Origin: Pseudomonas brassicacearum
GTDB lineage: Bacteria; Pseudomonadota; Gammaproteobacteria; Pseudomonadales; Pseudomonadaceae
DNA: 64,000 nucleotides
Direction of reading: 5' to 3'
Assembly: GCF_003732265.1 (NCBI RefSeq)
Contig: NZ_MOBK01000009.1
Coordinates: 62,001 to 126,000, forward strand
Shown here: positions 8,512-16,656 of the stretch, one piece after another
Numbering within the stretch: position 1 is the stretch's first letter
Layout: every line of letters starts with the position of its first letter
Translations under genes and position numbers: made by a program
Notes under the pieces: model-generated
Databases searched by the model: none
Told to the model about the DNA's origin: nothing
The model's input: only the letters and a program-made list of their open reading frames with translations

Positions 8512-9039
8512 TTATTGCGGCGAAGTGTCCAGCGGTGTTGGCGTCGGGACTGGAACGGTTTCTACACCGTCGACGTCCTTCTGGATCTGGTCCAGCAACG
8601 AACCTGGCTTGACCGGTTTTTCCGGTTTTGGCTTCTCGGCGTTTTCTGCTGGTGCAGCGACTTGCGTGCCGCTGTCCTTGCCGAGAATGGCTTCGTCGCG
8701 GCTCACGCCTGGCATGAAATCACCAGAGAGGCTGACAAGCTGGTCATTTGGGTTGAAGATAACGCTAATGCGTTCCTGTTGGCGTTCACCGCCACCCGGT
8801 TGCAGGCTGTACAGATAATCCCAGCGATCGGCATGGAACGTGTCGGTCAGCAGAGGGTTACCCATGATAAACCGTACTTGCTTGCGGGTCATTCCCGGGC
8901 GTAACTGGTCTATCATGTCCTGCGTGACGACATTGCCCTGCTGGATGTCGATTTTGTAAACCCCGGGGAATGAACAACCGGCGAGTGCGAGCAGTCCCAC
9001 AAAGGTGAAACTGGTTAGCAAGAGCTTGGTGTTTTGCAT
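8512..9039 (-). CDS. bamE: Outer membrane protein assembly factor BamE (OmlA)
   Basis: The lipoprotein signal ends in the lipobox LALAGC with the lipidated Cys at residue 22. A SmpA/OmlA domain follows (DMIDQLRPGMTRKQVRFIMGNPLL, then RWDYLYSLQPGGG). BamE is a lipoprotein of the BAM beta-barrel assembly complex at the periplasmic face of the outer membrane. At 175 residues it is longer than the E. coli protein; the extra C-terminal part is a low-complexity Pro/Lys-rich tail (residues ~125-175). It is divergent from fur, as in other pseudomonads. Confidence 0.95.
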   Translation of the reverse strand: MQNTKLLLTSFTFVGLLALAGCSFPGVYKIDIQQGNVVTQDMIDQLRPGMTRKQVRFIMGNPLLTDTFHADRWDYLYSLQPGGGERQQERISVIFNPNDQLVSLSGDFMPGVSRDEAILGKDSGTQVAAPAENAEKPKPEKPVKPGSLLDQIQKDVDGVETVPVPTPTPLDTSPQ

Positions 9040-9136
9040 CGGTGGGCGACTTCCACTATCTTGGCTGGGACAACGTAAACGCCGATCATACCCGCATTAA
9101 GAGAAGCTGCGAAGCAGCATCGCGAGAAAGCTGACC

Positions 9137-9541
9137 ATGGTTGAAAATAGCGAACTACGCAAAGCCGGCCTCAAAGTGACCCTTCCACGGGTCAAAATTC
9201 TGCAAATGCTCGATTCCGCCGAGCAGCGCCACATGAGTGCCGAAGATGTTTACAAGGCACTCATGGAGGCTGGTGAGGACGTCGGTCTGGCCACGGTTTA
9301 CCGTGTACTGACTCAGTTCGAGGCGGCTGGCCTTGTGGTGCGGCACAACTTCGACGGAGGCCATGCGGTCTTCGAACTGGATGACGGCAAGCATCACGAC
9401 CATATGGTCAACGTCGAAACCAGCGAAGTGATCGAATTCTTCGACGAAGAAATCGAGCGCCTGCAGAAAGCCATCGTCGACAAGTATGGTTTCGAGATGG
9501 TTGATCACAATCTGGTGCTGTACGTACGCAAGAAAAAGTAA
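9137..9541 (+). CDS. fur: Ferric uptake regulator Fur
   Basis: This 134-residue metal-dependent repressor has an N-terminal winged helix (LPRVKILQMLD...LATVYRVLTQFEAAGLV) and a dimerisation domain with the metal motif HHDH at residues 86-89 and a C-terminal His (MVDHNLVLYV). There is no cysteine in the whole protein, so the structural CxxC zinc site of E. coli Fur (just after HHDH) is missing. With Fe2+ it represses iron uptake genes; candidate targets in this window are the piu genes at 56.3-62.2 kb. It is divergent from bamE. Confidence 0.97.
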   Translation: MVENSELRKAGLKVTLPRVKILQMLDSAEQRHMSAEDVYKALMEAGEDVGLATVYRVLTQFEAAGLVVRHNFDGGHAVFELDDGKHHDHMVNVETSEVIEFFDEEIERLQKAIVDKYGFEMVDHNLVLYVRKKK

Positions 9542-9574
9542 GCATGTCGCGCGAATTTCATATTCGCGAAACGA

Positions 9575-9602
9575 ACGAAGGCGACCCCAGGGTCGCCTTC
9601 GT
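9575..9602. terminator. Terminator hairpin between fur and recN
   Basis: ACGAAGGCGACCC-CA-GGGTCGCCTTCGT is a perfect 13-bp inverted repeat between convergent fur and recN. The T-tract after it is poor on the plus strand, so it may work mainly as a 3'-end stabilising stem for both genes. Confidence 0.75.
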
Positions 9603-9616
9603 GCTGTCTGCCGCTC

Positions 9617-11290
9617 TTAAATTTTTGCGGTGATGACCATCTTTTTCGCGTGTGCCAAGGATTCCTTGGTCAGGTCGATGCCTCCCAGCATCCGCGCCAC
9701 TTCTTCGACACGATCATTTTTGCTCAGCTTGGAAACAGCGGTGTGGGTCGCATCGTCACCGCGCACCTTGTGCACGAATAAATGTTGATGACCCTGTGCA
9801 GCCACTTGCGGCAAGTGAGTGACGGTCAGCACTTGCCCGCGCTCTCCGAGACGTCTTAACAGTTGGCCAACGATCTCGGCGGTCGGGCCGCCAATGCCCA
9901 CGTCCACTTCGTCGAACACCAGCGTCGGGACGCGAGAGGTCTGTGCGGTGATCACCTGAATCGCCAGGCTGATCCGCGACAGCTCGCCACCCGAGGCCAC
10001 TTTGGCCAAGGCTTTTAATGGCTGACCAGGGTTGGCACTCACCAGTAATTCGACTTGTTCGAGGCCGTTGGGCAGCAGTTCATCGCTGCTGTTAGGGCGC
10101 AATTCGATGGTGAAACGACCGCCGGGCATGCCCAGTCGCTGGATTTCCTGCTCAACGGCACTGGCCAGGCTGTTCGACGCTTGATGGCGCAAGTCACTCA
10201 GTTCGCGCGCCTTCTCCTGATAATGACGGGCATAAGAGGCCAGTTCATCGCTCAGCCGTTCGATGGACTCATCGTTGGCATTCAGGGTTTCGATTTCATC
10301 CAACAGCCGTTGCTGCATCTCCGCGACCTCGGTCGGCTGGATGCGGTGTTTGCGCGCCATGGTGTAGATCGCATCGAGGCGTTCTTCCAGGTATTGCAGA
10401 CGCGCTGGGTCGGCATCGAAGTTGTCGAGAAAGCGGTTCAGTTCGCCCACCGCTTCTTCTACCTGAATCTGTGCGCTGGTCAGCAGGCTGCTGGCTTCGC
10501 CCAAGGCACCGATCGAATTGTTTACGCTCGAGAGGCGATTGAGGCTGGCGGTCAGGGCATTCAGGACATTGCCGGAATCACTTTCGCTGCACTGCTCGAC
10601 CACTTGCCGGCAGATACCCAGCAGGGTTTCGGCGTTGGTGAGGTTCTTGTGTTCCTGTTCCAGCTGCTCCAGCTCGTTTTCGCCGAGGCCGAGGTTTTCG
10701 AGCTCCTCTAGTTGATAGCTGAGCAATTGATGGCGGGCGCGTTGCTCATCGCCGGAGTTGGACAGGCGCTCCAGTTCCTGGCGCGTCTGGCGCCAGCGTT
10801 GGGCGGCCAGTTGCACTTGGCGTGCAAGGTCCGTAGCGCCGGCATATTCGTCGAGCAGGCGGCGGTGGGTGTCGGGCTTGAGCAGCGATTGGTGTTCGTG
10901 CTGGCTGTGGATATCGATCAGCAGCTCGCCCAGGGCCTTGAGGTCGCCGAGCGGGCAGGGCGTGCCGTTGATGTAGCCACGGGAACGGCCTTCGGCAGTA
11001 ATAACCCGGCGCAGGATGCACGGGCCATCGCTTTCAAGGTCGCGCTCGGCGAGCCAGGCGCTGGCTTCCGGGATATCGATCAGGTCGAAGGTCGCCAGAA
11101 TGTCGGCCTTGTCTGCGCCGGGACGGACCACGCCGCTGTCGGCGCGATCACCCAGGGTCAGGCCCAGGGCGTCGAGCATGATCGACTTGCCGGCACCGGT
11201 TTCCCCGGTGATCACGCTCATCCCGCGATCGAGTTCGAGATCGAGGTGTTCAACGATGGCGTAGTTATGTACGGACAGGTGCACCAGCAT
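9617..11290 (-). CDS. recN: DNA repair protein RecN
   Basis: This 557-residue SMC-like ATPase acts in double-strand break repair. Walker A is GETGAGKS at residues 29-36. A long coiled-coil middle follows (about 150-370), then the C-terminal signature ASGGELSRISLA and Walker B VFDEVDVGIGG. The start MLVHLSVHNYAIVEHL matches the family. A LexA-type box lies 25 bp upstream of the start, so the gene is probably SOS-induced, as is known for recN in many bacteria. It is divergent from grpE. Confidence 0.96.
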   Translation of the reverse strand: MLVHLSVHNYAIVEHLDLELDRGMSVITGETGAGKSIMLDALGLTLGDRADSGVVRPGADKADILATFDLIDIPEASAWLAERDLESDGPCILRRVITAEGRSRGYINGTPCPLGDLKALGELLIDIHSQHEHQSLLKPDTHRRLLDEYAGATDLARQVQLAAQRWRQTRQELERLSNSGDEQRARHQLLSYQLEELENLGLGENELEQLEQEHKNLTNAETLLGICRQVVEQCSESDSGNVLNALTASLNRLSSVNNSIGALGEASSLLTSAQIQVEEAVGELNRFLDNFDADPARLQYLEERLDAIYTMARKHRIQPTEVAEMQQRLLDEIETLNANDESIERLSDELASYARHYQEKARELSDLRHQASNSLASAVEQEIQRLGMPGGRFTIELRPNSSDELLPNGLEQVELLVSANPGQPLKALAKVASGGELSRISLAIQVITAQTSRVPTLVFDEVDVGIGGPTAEIVGQLLRRLGERGQVLTVTHLPQVAAQGHQHLFVHKVRGDDATHTAVSKLSKNDRVEEVARMLGGIDLTKESLAHAKKMVITAKI

Positions 11291-11314
11291 AAAGGCCGCT
11301 CCCAGGCTTTAGGT

Positions 11315-11330
11315 CTGGTTATTTATACAG
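11315..11330 (-). promoter_or_regulatory. LexA (SOS) box upstream of recN
   Basis: On the minus strand the sequence reads CTGTATAAATAACCAG, one mismatch from the CTGT-N8-ACAG LexA consensus with an AT-rich centre. It is 25 bp upstream of the recN start codon, where a promoter operator is expected. Confidence 0.8.
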
Positions 11331-11449
11331 TGTTTTATTTGCACCTGACAATGCCCTCGCTTAGCTCGATTTGCTCGGTCTGACGAAATGCCTGGCGCAT
11401 CGGGTAATCGCAATGCAGCGCTTTTTGTAGGGTTAATCGCAACCAACCC

Positions 11450-11477
11450 CTTGAAGCTGATTTTTGCGGCCCCATAT
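11450..11477 (+). promoter_or_regulatory. Sigma-32 (RpoH) promoter of grpE
   Basis: CTTGAAG (11450-11456), a 13-bp spacer and CCCCATAT (11470-11477) match the heat-shock consensus CTTGAAA-N13-CCCCATNT closely. It lies about 55 bp upstream of the grpE start. Confidence 0.85.
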
Positions 11478-11530
11478 ACCGGGACAGAAGCGTGAGTTGA
11501 GCTCACGGACGATATTGAAAGGAGAAATCT

Positions 11531-12097
11531 ATGGCTGACGAACAGACAGTGGATACGCAAAATCAAGACGCCAACCAGGGCTCCGCGGCTTCGGGTGATG
11601 ACCTGGCGGCTCGTGTACAAGTGCTCGAAGAGCAACTGGCAGGCGCGCAGGATCAGGCTTTGCGTGTTGCCGCCGATCTGCAGAACGTCCGCCGTCGCGC
11701 TGAGCAGGATGTAGAAAAAGCGCACAAATTCGCCCTCGAAAAATTCGCAGGCGATTTGCTGCCGATCATCGACAGTCTGGAGCGTGGTCTGGAGTTGTCC
11801 AACCCGGACGACGAAAGCATCCGCCCAATGCGCGAAGGCATCGAGCTGACCCTGAAAATGTTCCAGGACACCCTGAAGCGTTATCAGCTGGAAGCGATCG
11901 ATCCGCATGGCGAACCGTTCAACGCTGTTCAGCATCAGGCCATGGCCATGCAGGAAAGCGCTGATCTGGAGCCGAACAGCGTGCTCAAGGTGTTCCAGAA
12001 GGGCTATCAGCTCAATGGTCGCCTGCTGCGCCCGGCCATGGTCGTGGTCAGCAAGGCCCCGGCGCCAGTTTCGCCTTCGATTGACGAGCAGGCTTGA
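11531..12097 (+). CDS. grpE: Nucleotide exchange factor GrpE
   Basis: This 188-residue homodimeric co-chaperone releases ADP from DnaK. It has a charged, disordered N-terminus (MADEQTVDTQNQDANQG), a long helix (about 20-100, with AADLQNVRRRAEQDVEKAHKF) and the C-terminal beta domain with FNAVQHQAMAM and GYQLNGRLLRPAMVVVSK. A GGAGA ribosome site precedes ATG 11531. It is the first gene of the heat-shock cluster, with its own sigma-32 promoter; its 3' end carries the -35 element of a second such promoter for dnaK. Confidence 0.97.
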   Translation: MADEQTVDTQNQDANQGSAASGDDLAARVQVLEEQLAGAQDQALRVAADLQNVRRRAEQDVEKAHKFALEKFAGDLLPIIDSLERGLELSNPDDESIRPMREGIELTLKMFQDTLKRYQLEAIDPHGEPFNAVQHQAMAMQESADLEPNSVLKVFQKGYQLNGRLLRPAMVVVSKAPAPVSPSIDEQA

Positions 12098-12120
12098 AAT
12101 TGGCCGCAAGGCCCCCATTT
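12093..12120 (+). promoter_or_regulatory. Sigma-32 (RpoH) promoter of dnaK
   Basis: CTTGAAA (12093-12099), a 13-bp spacer and CCCCATTT (12113-12120) are an almost perfect heat-shock promoter. The -35 element spans the grpE stop codon (TGA 12095-12097), so dnaK can be transcribed apart from grpE. Confidence 0.9.
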
Positions 12121-12199
12121 ATAAGTCAAGCGTTTAAGTGCTACCGCAGTTAGCCACCACTGCTGCGGCAACCAAATCCAAAGTTTCGGGAGAGTGAAC

Positions 12200-14116
12200 A
12201 TGGGCAAAATTATCGGTATCGACCTGGGGACTACCAACTCCTGCGTCTCCGTGCTGGAAAACGGCGTAGCCAAAGTTATTGAAAACGCTGAAGGCGCGCG
12301 TACCACGCCGTCGATCATCGCTTACGCCAACGATGGCGAGATTCTGGTTGGCCAATCGGCCAAGCGTCAGGCTGTGACCAATCCGCATAACACCCTGTAC
12401 GCGGTGAAGCGTCTGATCGGTCGTAAGTTCGACGAAGAAGTCGTACAGAAAGACATCAAGATGGTCCCTTACAAAATCGCCAAGGCTGACAACGGCGACG
12501 CGTGGGTAGAAGTGAACGGCCAGAAAATGTCTCCGCCACAAATCTCGGCTGAAATTCTGAAGAAAATGAAGAAGACCGCCGAAGACTACCTCGGCGAGCC
12601 AGTGACTGAAGCGGTGATCACCGTTCCGGCCTACTTCAACGACAGCCAGCGTCAAGCCACCAAAGACGCCGGCCGCATCGCGGGCCTGGACGTTAAACGT
12701 ATCATCAACGAACCAACCGCAGCTGCTCTGGCTTACGGTATGGACAAGGCGAAAGGCGATCACACCGTGATCGTTTACGACTTGGGCGGCGGTACTTTCG
12801 ACGTTTCCGTGATCGAAATCGCTGAAGTCGATGGCGAGCACCAGTTCGAAGTATTGGCCACCAACGGTGACACGTTCCTGGGCGGTGAAGACTTTGACAT
12901 TCGTCTGATCGACTACCTCGTCGACGAATTCAAGAAAGAAAGCGGCATGAACCTCAAAGGTGACCCGCTGGCGATGCAGCGCCTGAAAGAAGCCGCTGAA
13001 AAAGCCAAGATCGAGCTGTCCTCCGCGCTGTCGACCGACGTGAACCTGCCGTACATCACTGCAGACGCCACCGGTCCTAAGCACCTGAACGTGAAGATTT
13101 CTCGCGCCAAGTTGGAAGCACTGGTTGAAGACCTGGTTCAGCGCACCATCGAACCTTGCCGCATCGCTCTGAAAGACTCCGGTATCGACGTTGCCGCGAT
13201 CAACGACGTGATCCTGGTCGGCGGTCAGACCCGTATGCCACTGGTTCAGAAGCTGGTAACCGAGTTCTTCGGCAAAGAAGCTCGTAAAGACGTGAACCCG
13301 GACGAAGCGGTTGCCATGGGTGCTGCTATCCAGGGCGCGGTATTGGCTGGCGACGTTAAAGACGTTCTGCTGCTGGACGTTAGCCCGCTGACCCTGGGTA
13401 TCGAAACCATGGGCGGCGTGATGACGGCGCTGATCGAGAAAAACACCACGATTCCTACCAAGAAATCGCAAGTGTTCTCGACTGCCGACGACAACCAGGG
13501 CGCTGTGACCATTCACGTGCTGCAAGGTGAGCGTAAGCAAGCGGCCCAGAACAAGTCCTTGGGCAAGTTCGACCTGGCCGAGATTCCACCAGCACCACGT
13601 GGCGTGCCACAAATTGAAGTGACCTTCGACATCGACGCCAACGGCATCCTGCACGTAGGCGCCAAAGACAAGGCCACCGGCAAGACTCAGTCGATCGTGA
13701 TCAAGGCCAACTCCGGTCTGTCCGAGGAAGAAATTCAGCAGATGATTCGCGATGCTGAAGCCAACGTCGACGCAGACCGCCAGTTTGAAGAGTTGGCATC
13801 TGCTCGCAACCAGGGCGATGCGCTGGTTCACTCGACGCGCAAAATGATCGCTGACGCTGGCGATAAAGTGACTGCCGAAGAGAAGACTGCAATCGAAGCC
13901 GCTGTTGTTGCTCTGGAAGCCGCTGTCAAAGGCGACGACAAAGCTGCAATCGAAGCCAAGGTTGAAGAGCTGTCGAAAGTCTCTGCTCCAGTGGCGCAGA
14001 AGATGTACGCCGAACAGGCCCAGCCTGCTGAAGGCGCGGCACCGCACGACGAAAAAGCTGAAAAGGCTGACGACGTTGTCGATGCCGAGTTCGAAGAAGT
14101 CAAAGACCACAAGTAA
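12200..14116 (+). CDS. dnaK: Chaperone DnaK (Hsp70)
   Basis: The 638-residue Hsp70 has a nucleotide-binding domain (GIDLGTTNSC at the N-terminus, VYDLGGGTFDVS, and VGGQTRMPLVQ), a substrate-binding domain (from about 390, DVSPLTLGIETMGGVM) and a lid ending EFEEVKDHK. I start at ATG 12200, eight bases after the Shine-Dalgarno CGGGAG (12187-12192); an in-frame GTG at 12194 overlaps that site. It works with GrpE upstream and DnaJ downstream. Two sigma-32 promoters lie upstream, one immediately before the gene. Confidence 0.98.
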   Translation: MGKIIGIDLGTTNSCVSVLENGVAKVIENAEGARTTPSIIAYANDGEILVGQSAKRQAVTNPHNTLYAVKRLIGRKFDEEVVQKDIKMVPYKIAKADNGDAWVEVNGQKMSPPQISAEILKKMKKTAEDYLGEPVTEAVITVPAYFNDSQRQATKDAGRIAGLDVKRIINEPTAAALAYGMDKAKGDHTVIVYDLGGGTFDVSVIEIAEVDGEHQFEVLATNGDTFLGGEDFDIRLIDYLVDEFKKESGMNLKGDPLAMQRLKEAAEKAKIELSSALSTDVNLPYITADATGPKHLNVKISRAKLEALVEDLVQRTIEPCRIALKDSGIDVAAINDVILVGGQTRMPLVQKLVTEFFGKEARKDVNPDEAVAMGAAIQGAVLAGDVKDVLLLDVSPLTLGIETMGGVMTALIEKNTTIPTKKSQVFSTADDNQGAVTIHVLQGERKQAAQNKSLGKFDLAEIPPAPRGVPQIEVTFDIDANGILHVGAKDKATGKTQSIVIKANSGLSEEEIQQMIRDAEANVDADRQFEELASARNQGDALVHSTRKMIADAGDKVTAEEKTAIEAAVVALEAAVKGDDKAAIEAKVEELSKVSAPVAQKMYAEQAQPAEGAAPHDEKAEKADDVVDAEFEEVKDHK

Positions 14117-14456
14117 GTTGTTGGTCGCCCGGTTGACTGCCTTCAGGCGGTGACTGGTAGGATGTCGCCGCGCGGGAGCTTGCTCCCGCGTTGGCGTGTC
14201 TGGAACACGTGAATTTTTACAGCATGCGACAGCGGCGGAGTGAGTGGCTTGCTCTAACGAACAAGCCATTCATTCCGCCCCAGTGCTGTTGGTATGGCCG
14301 GGAATGCTCCTGCTTTTCGAGCCGAAAGTACCGCAATGAATCAAAGACCAGGATCGTTGAATTGACGTGAGTTGGGTCCGGGCCTGTATTGGGGCTCAAC
14401 GAGTTTGGCAAGGCTCAGGAGAGGTTTGCCGGACGTCCTCAAGAGTGCAAAGACAT
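14117..14456. other. dnaK-dnaJ intergenic region with REP-like hairpin
   Basis: This 340-bp stretch has no convincing gene. It holds CGCGGGAGC-TT-GCTCCCGCG (14171-14190), a perfect 9-bp inverted repeat that resembles a minimal REP core and lies 55 bp after the dnaK stop. A second, smaller repeat (GGCTTG...CAAGCC) lies near 14242-14269. I see no clear sigma-32 promoter for dnaJ here, so dnaJ may be read from the dnaK transcript through the hairpin or from an unrecognised promoter. Confidence 0.6.
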
Positions 14457-15581
14457 ATGGCAAAGCGTGACTATTACGAAGTATTGGGTGTTGAGCGTGG
14501 CTCAAGCGAAGCAGACCTGAAGAAGGCCTACCGCCGCCTGGCGATGAAGCATCACCCGGACCGTAATCCCGATGACAAAGCGTCGGAAGAGATGTTCAAG
14601 GAGGCCAACGAGGCCTACGAAGTACTCTCCGACTCCAGCAAGCGCGCGGCGTACGACCAATACGGTCATGCTGGTGTCGACCCAAGCATGGGCGGCGGCG
14701 GTGCCGGTTTTGGTGGTCAGAACTTCTCCGACATCTTTGGCGATGTCTTCAGTGACTTCTTCGGTGGCGGTCGCGGCGGTTCCCGTGGCGGCGCCCAGCG
14801 CGGCAGCGACCTGCGTTACACCCTGGAGCTGAACCTGGAAGAAGCGGTGCGCGGTACCACCGTGAATATCCGCGTTCCGACGCTGGTTAACTGCAAGCCG
14901 TGCGATGGCTCGGGTGCCAAGAAAGGCTCCTCGCCAGTCACTTGCCCGACCTGCGGCGGTATCGGCCAGGTCCGTATGCAGCAAGGCTTCTTCTCGGTGC
15001 AGCAAACCTGCCCGCGTTGCCATGGCCAAGGCAAGATCATTTCCGACCCGTGCAACTCCTGCAACGGCGAAGGTCGTGTCGAAGAGTACAAAACCCTTTC
15101 CGTCAAAGTGCCAGCCGGTGTCGATACCGGTGACCGCATTCGCCTGTCAGGCGAAGGCGAGGCGGGCGCCCAGGGTGGCCCGACGGGCGACCTGTACGTG
15201 GTGATCAATGTGCGCGAGCACGCGATCTTCCAGCGCGACGGCAAGCACCTGTTCTGCGAAGTGCCGATCAGCTTTGTCGATGCGGCATTGGGCGGCGAGC
15301 TGGAGATTCCGACCCTTGATGGTCGAGTCAAACTGAAAATCCCTGAAGGGACCCAGACCGGCAAGCAGTTCCGCGTTCGCGGCAAAGGCGTTGCGCCAGT
15401 GCGTGGCGGCGGTGCCGGTGACCTGATGTGCCGCGTGGCGGTCGAAACCCCGGTCAACCTGGGGCGTCGTCAGCGTGAACTGCTGGAAGAATTCCGCAGC
15501 TCTTTGGCGGACGACAACAGCCATTCGCCGAAAACCACTGGTTGGTTCGAAGGCGTGAAGCGCTTCTTCGGCGATTTGTAA
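14457..15581 (+). CDS. dnaJ: Chaperone DnaJ (Hsp40)
   Basis: This 374-residue type I Hsp40 has a J domain with HPD at residues 33-35, a Gly/Phe-rich linker (about 76-125) and four zinc-binding CxxCxGxG repeats (CKPCDGSG, CPTCGGIG, CPRCHGQG, CNSCNGEG), followed by C-terminal substrate domains. It stimulates the DnaK ATPase and delivers clients. I chose ATG 14457 (MAKRDYYEVLGV), the conserved family start; the frame is open 90 bases further upstream. dapB starts 9 bp after its stop. Confidence 0.97.
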   Translation: MAKRDYYEVLGVERGSSEADLKKAYRRLAMKHHPDRNPDDKASEEMFKEANEAYEVLSDSSKRAAYDQYGHAGVDPSMGGGGAGFGGQNFSDIFGDVFSDFFGGGRGGSRGGAQRGSDLRYTLELNLEEAVRGTTVNIRVPTLVNCKPCDGSGAKKGSSPVTCPTCGGIGQVRMQQGFFSVQQTCPRCHGQGKIISDPCNSCNGEGRVEEYKTLSVKVPAGVDTGDRIRLSGEGEAGAQGGPTGDLYVVINVREHAIFQRDGKHLFCEVPISFVDAALGGELEIPTLDGRVKLKIPEGTQTGKQFRVRGKGVAPVRGGGAGDLMCRVAVETPVNLGRRQRELLEEFRSSLADDNSHSPKTTGWFEGVKRFFGDL

Positions 15582-15590
15582 GGAGTCGGC

Positions 15591-16397
15591 ATGCGACGTA
15601 TAGCTGTGATGGGCGCTGCCGGGCGCATGGGCAAGATTCTGGTCGAGGCCGTGCAACAGCGCGCGCCGCTGACCGGTCTGACGGCGGCCATCGTGCGCCC
15701 CGGCAGCACGCTGATAGGCGTGGATGCCGGCGAGCTGGCCTCGCTGGGCCGCATCGGCGTGCCGTTGTCCGGCAATCTGGAATCGGTCGCTGATGAGTTC
15801 GATGTGTTGATCGACTTTACGCTGCCAGAAGTCATGCTGAAAAACCTCGCGTTCTGCCGCAAGACCGGCAAGGCCATGGTCATCGGCACGACGGGTCTGG
15901 ACGCTGCGCAGAAGCAGTTGCTGGCTGAGGCGGGCAAAGACATTCCGATCGTGTTCGCGGCCAATTTCAGCGTCGGTGTCAACCTGTCGCTGAAGTTGCT
16001 CGACATGGCGGCGCGCGTGCTGGGTGATGAGGCGGACATCGAAATCATCGAAGCGCATCACCGGCACAAGATCGATGCGCCTTCAGGTACCGCGCTGCGC
16101 ATGGGTGAAGTGATTGCCAGTGCCCTGGATCGTGATCTGCAGAAGGTCGCGGTCTATGGTCGTGAAGGCCATACCGGTGCGCGTGAGCGTGAAACGATCG
16201 GCTTTGCCACGGTTCGCGGTGGTGATGTGGTCGGCGATCACACGGTGCTGTTCGCTTGCGAAGGTGAGCGTCTGGAAATCACGCATAAAGCGTCCAGCCG
16301 CATGACCTTCGCCAAGGGTGCGGTGCGTGCTGCGTTGTGGCTCGATGGTCGTGAGCCGGGTCTTTACGACATGCAAGACGTGCTCGATTTGCGTTAA
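15591..16397 (+). CDS. dapB: 4-hydroxy-tetrahydrodipicolinate reductase DapB
   Basis: The 268-residue enzyme reduces the DapA product with NAD(P)H in lysine and meso-diaminopimelate synthesis. It has the nucleotide loop GAAGRMGK near residues 7-14 and the catalytic segment AHHRHKIDAPSGTA near 156-169. An AAGGAG ribosome site precedes ATG 15591. Its tight spacing to dnaJ suggests partial co-transcription, and a terminator follows its stop. Confidence 0.97.
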   Translation: MRRIAVMGAAGRMGKILVEAVQQRAPLTGLTAAIVRPGSTLIGVDAGELASLGRIGVPLSGNLESVADEFDVLIDFTLPEVMLKNLAFCRKTGKAMVIGTTGLDAAQKQLLAEAGKDIPIVFAANFSVGVNLSLKLLDMAARVLGDEADIEIIEAHHRHKIDAPSGTALRMGEVIASALDRDLQKVAVYGREGHTGARERETIGFATVRGGDVVGDHTVLFACEGERLEITHKASSRMTFAKGAVRAALWLDGREPGLYDMQDVLDLR

Positions 16398-16412
16398 GAT
16401 GCGCCCGAAATC

Positions 16413-16444
16413 GGGCTCAGACCCAGCGTTTGAGCCCGGTTTTA
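16413..16444 (+). terminator. Terminator downstream of dapB
   Basis: GGGCTCA (16413) and TGAGCCC (16431-16437) form a stem with an 11-base loop, followed by GGTTTTA. It is close to the dapB stop and would separate dnaJ-dapB from the carA transcript. Confidence 0.7.
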
Positions 16445-16503
16445 CACTGCCAAGCGACGTCCTGTCGCATTCTCCAGCCTTTCGGGCTCATTGGCGGTAG
16501 ACC

Positions 16504-16611
16504 AAAAAGGCCTTTTTCTGTAAGCTACAGCTTTAGTGTGTCCACTAAAAGCGCGCAGAATTATTCGGTGAAGAAGCGGGGTGACGTGTCCATACGTCAC
16601 TCCGCTTTTTT
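16504..16611 (+). promoter_or_regulatory. Structured carA leader with terminator-like attenuator
   Basis: Within about 110 bp there are four stems in series: the 14-bp palindrome AAAAAGGCCTTTTT (16504-16517), CTGTA/TACAG (16518-16530), TTTAGTG/CACTAAA (16532-16549), and a long stem AAGCGG.GTGACGT...ACGTCAC.CCGCTT followed by a T-tract (16574-16611), which is a typical rho-independent terminator. A short GTG-started frame (16536-16571) of 11 codons with three Arg codons stops two bases before the terminator stem. A second frame from GTG 16538 reads through it and ends at the carA start. The region looks like a transcription attenuator; the effector is unknown. Confidence 0.6.
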
Positions 16612-16656
16612 ACAACCTGCGATCGCCCTTTCAGGCTTTATTTACGGGAGGTCTTC

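Noticed and set aside
12134..14269. 711-codon open frame antisense to dnaK
   Set aside because: A shadow of dnaK; low-complexity Phe/Asp/Gly composition and no ribosome site or family features.
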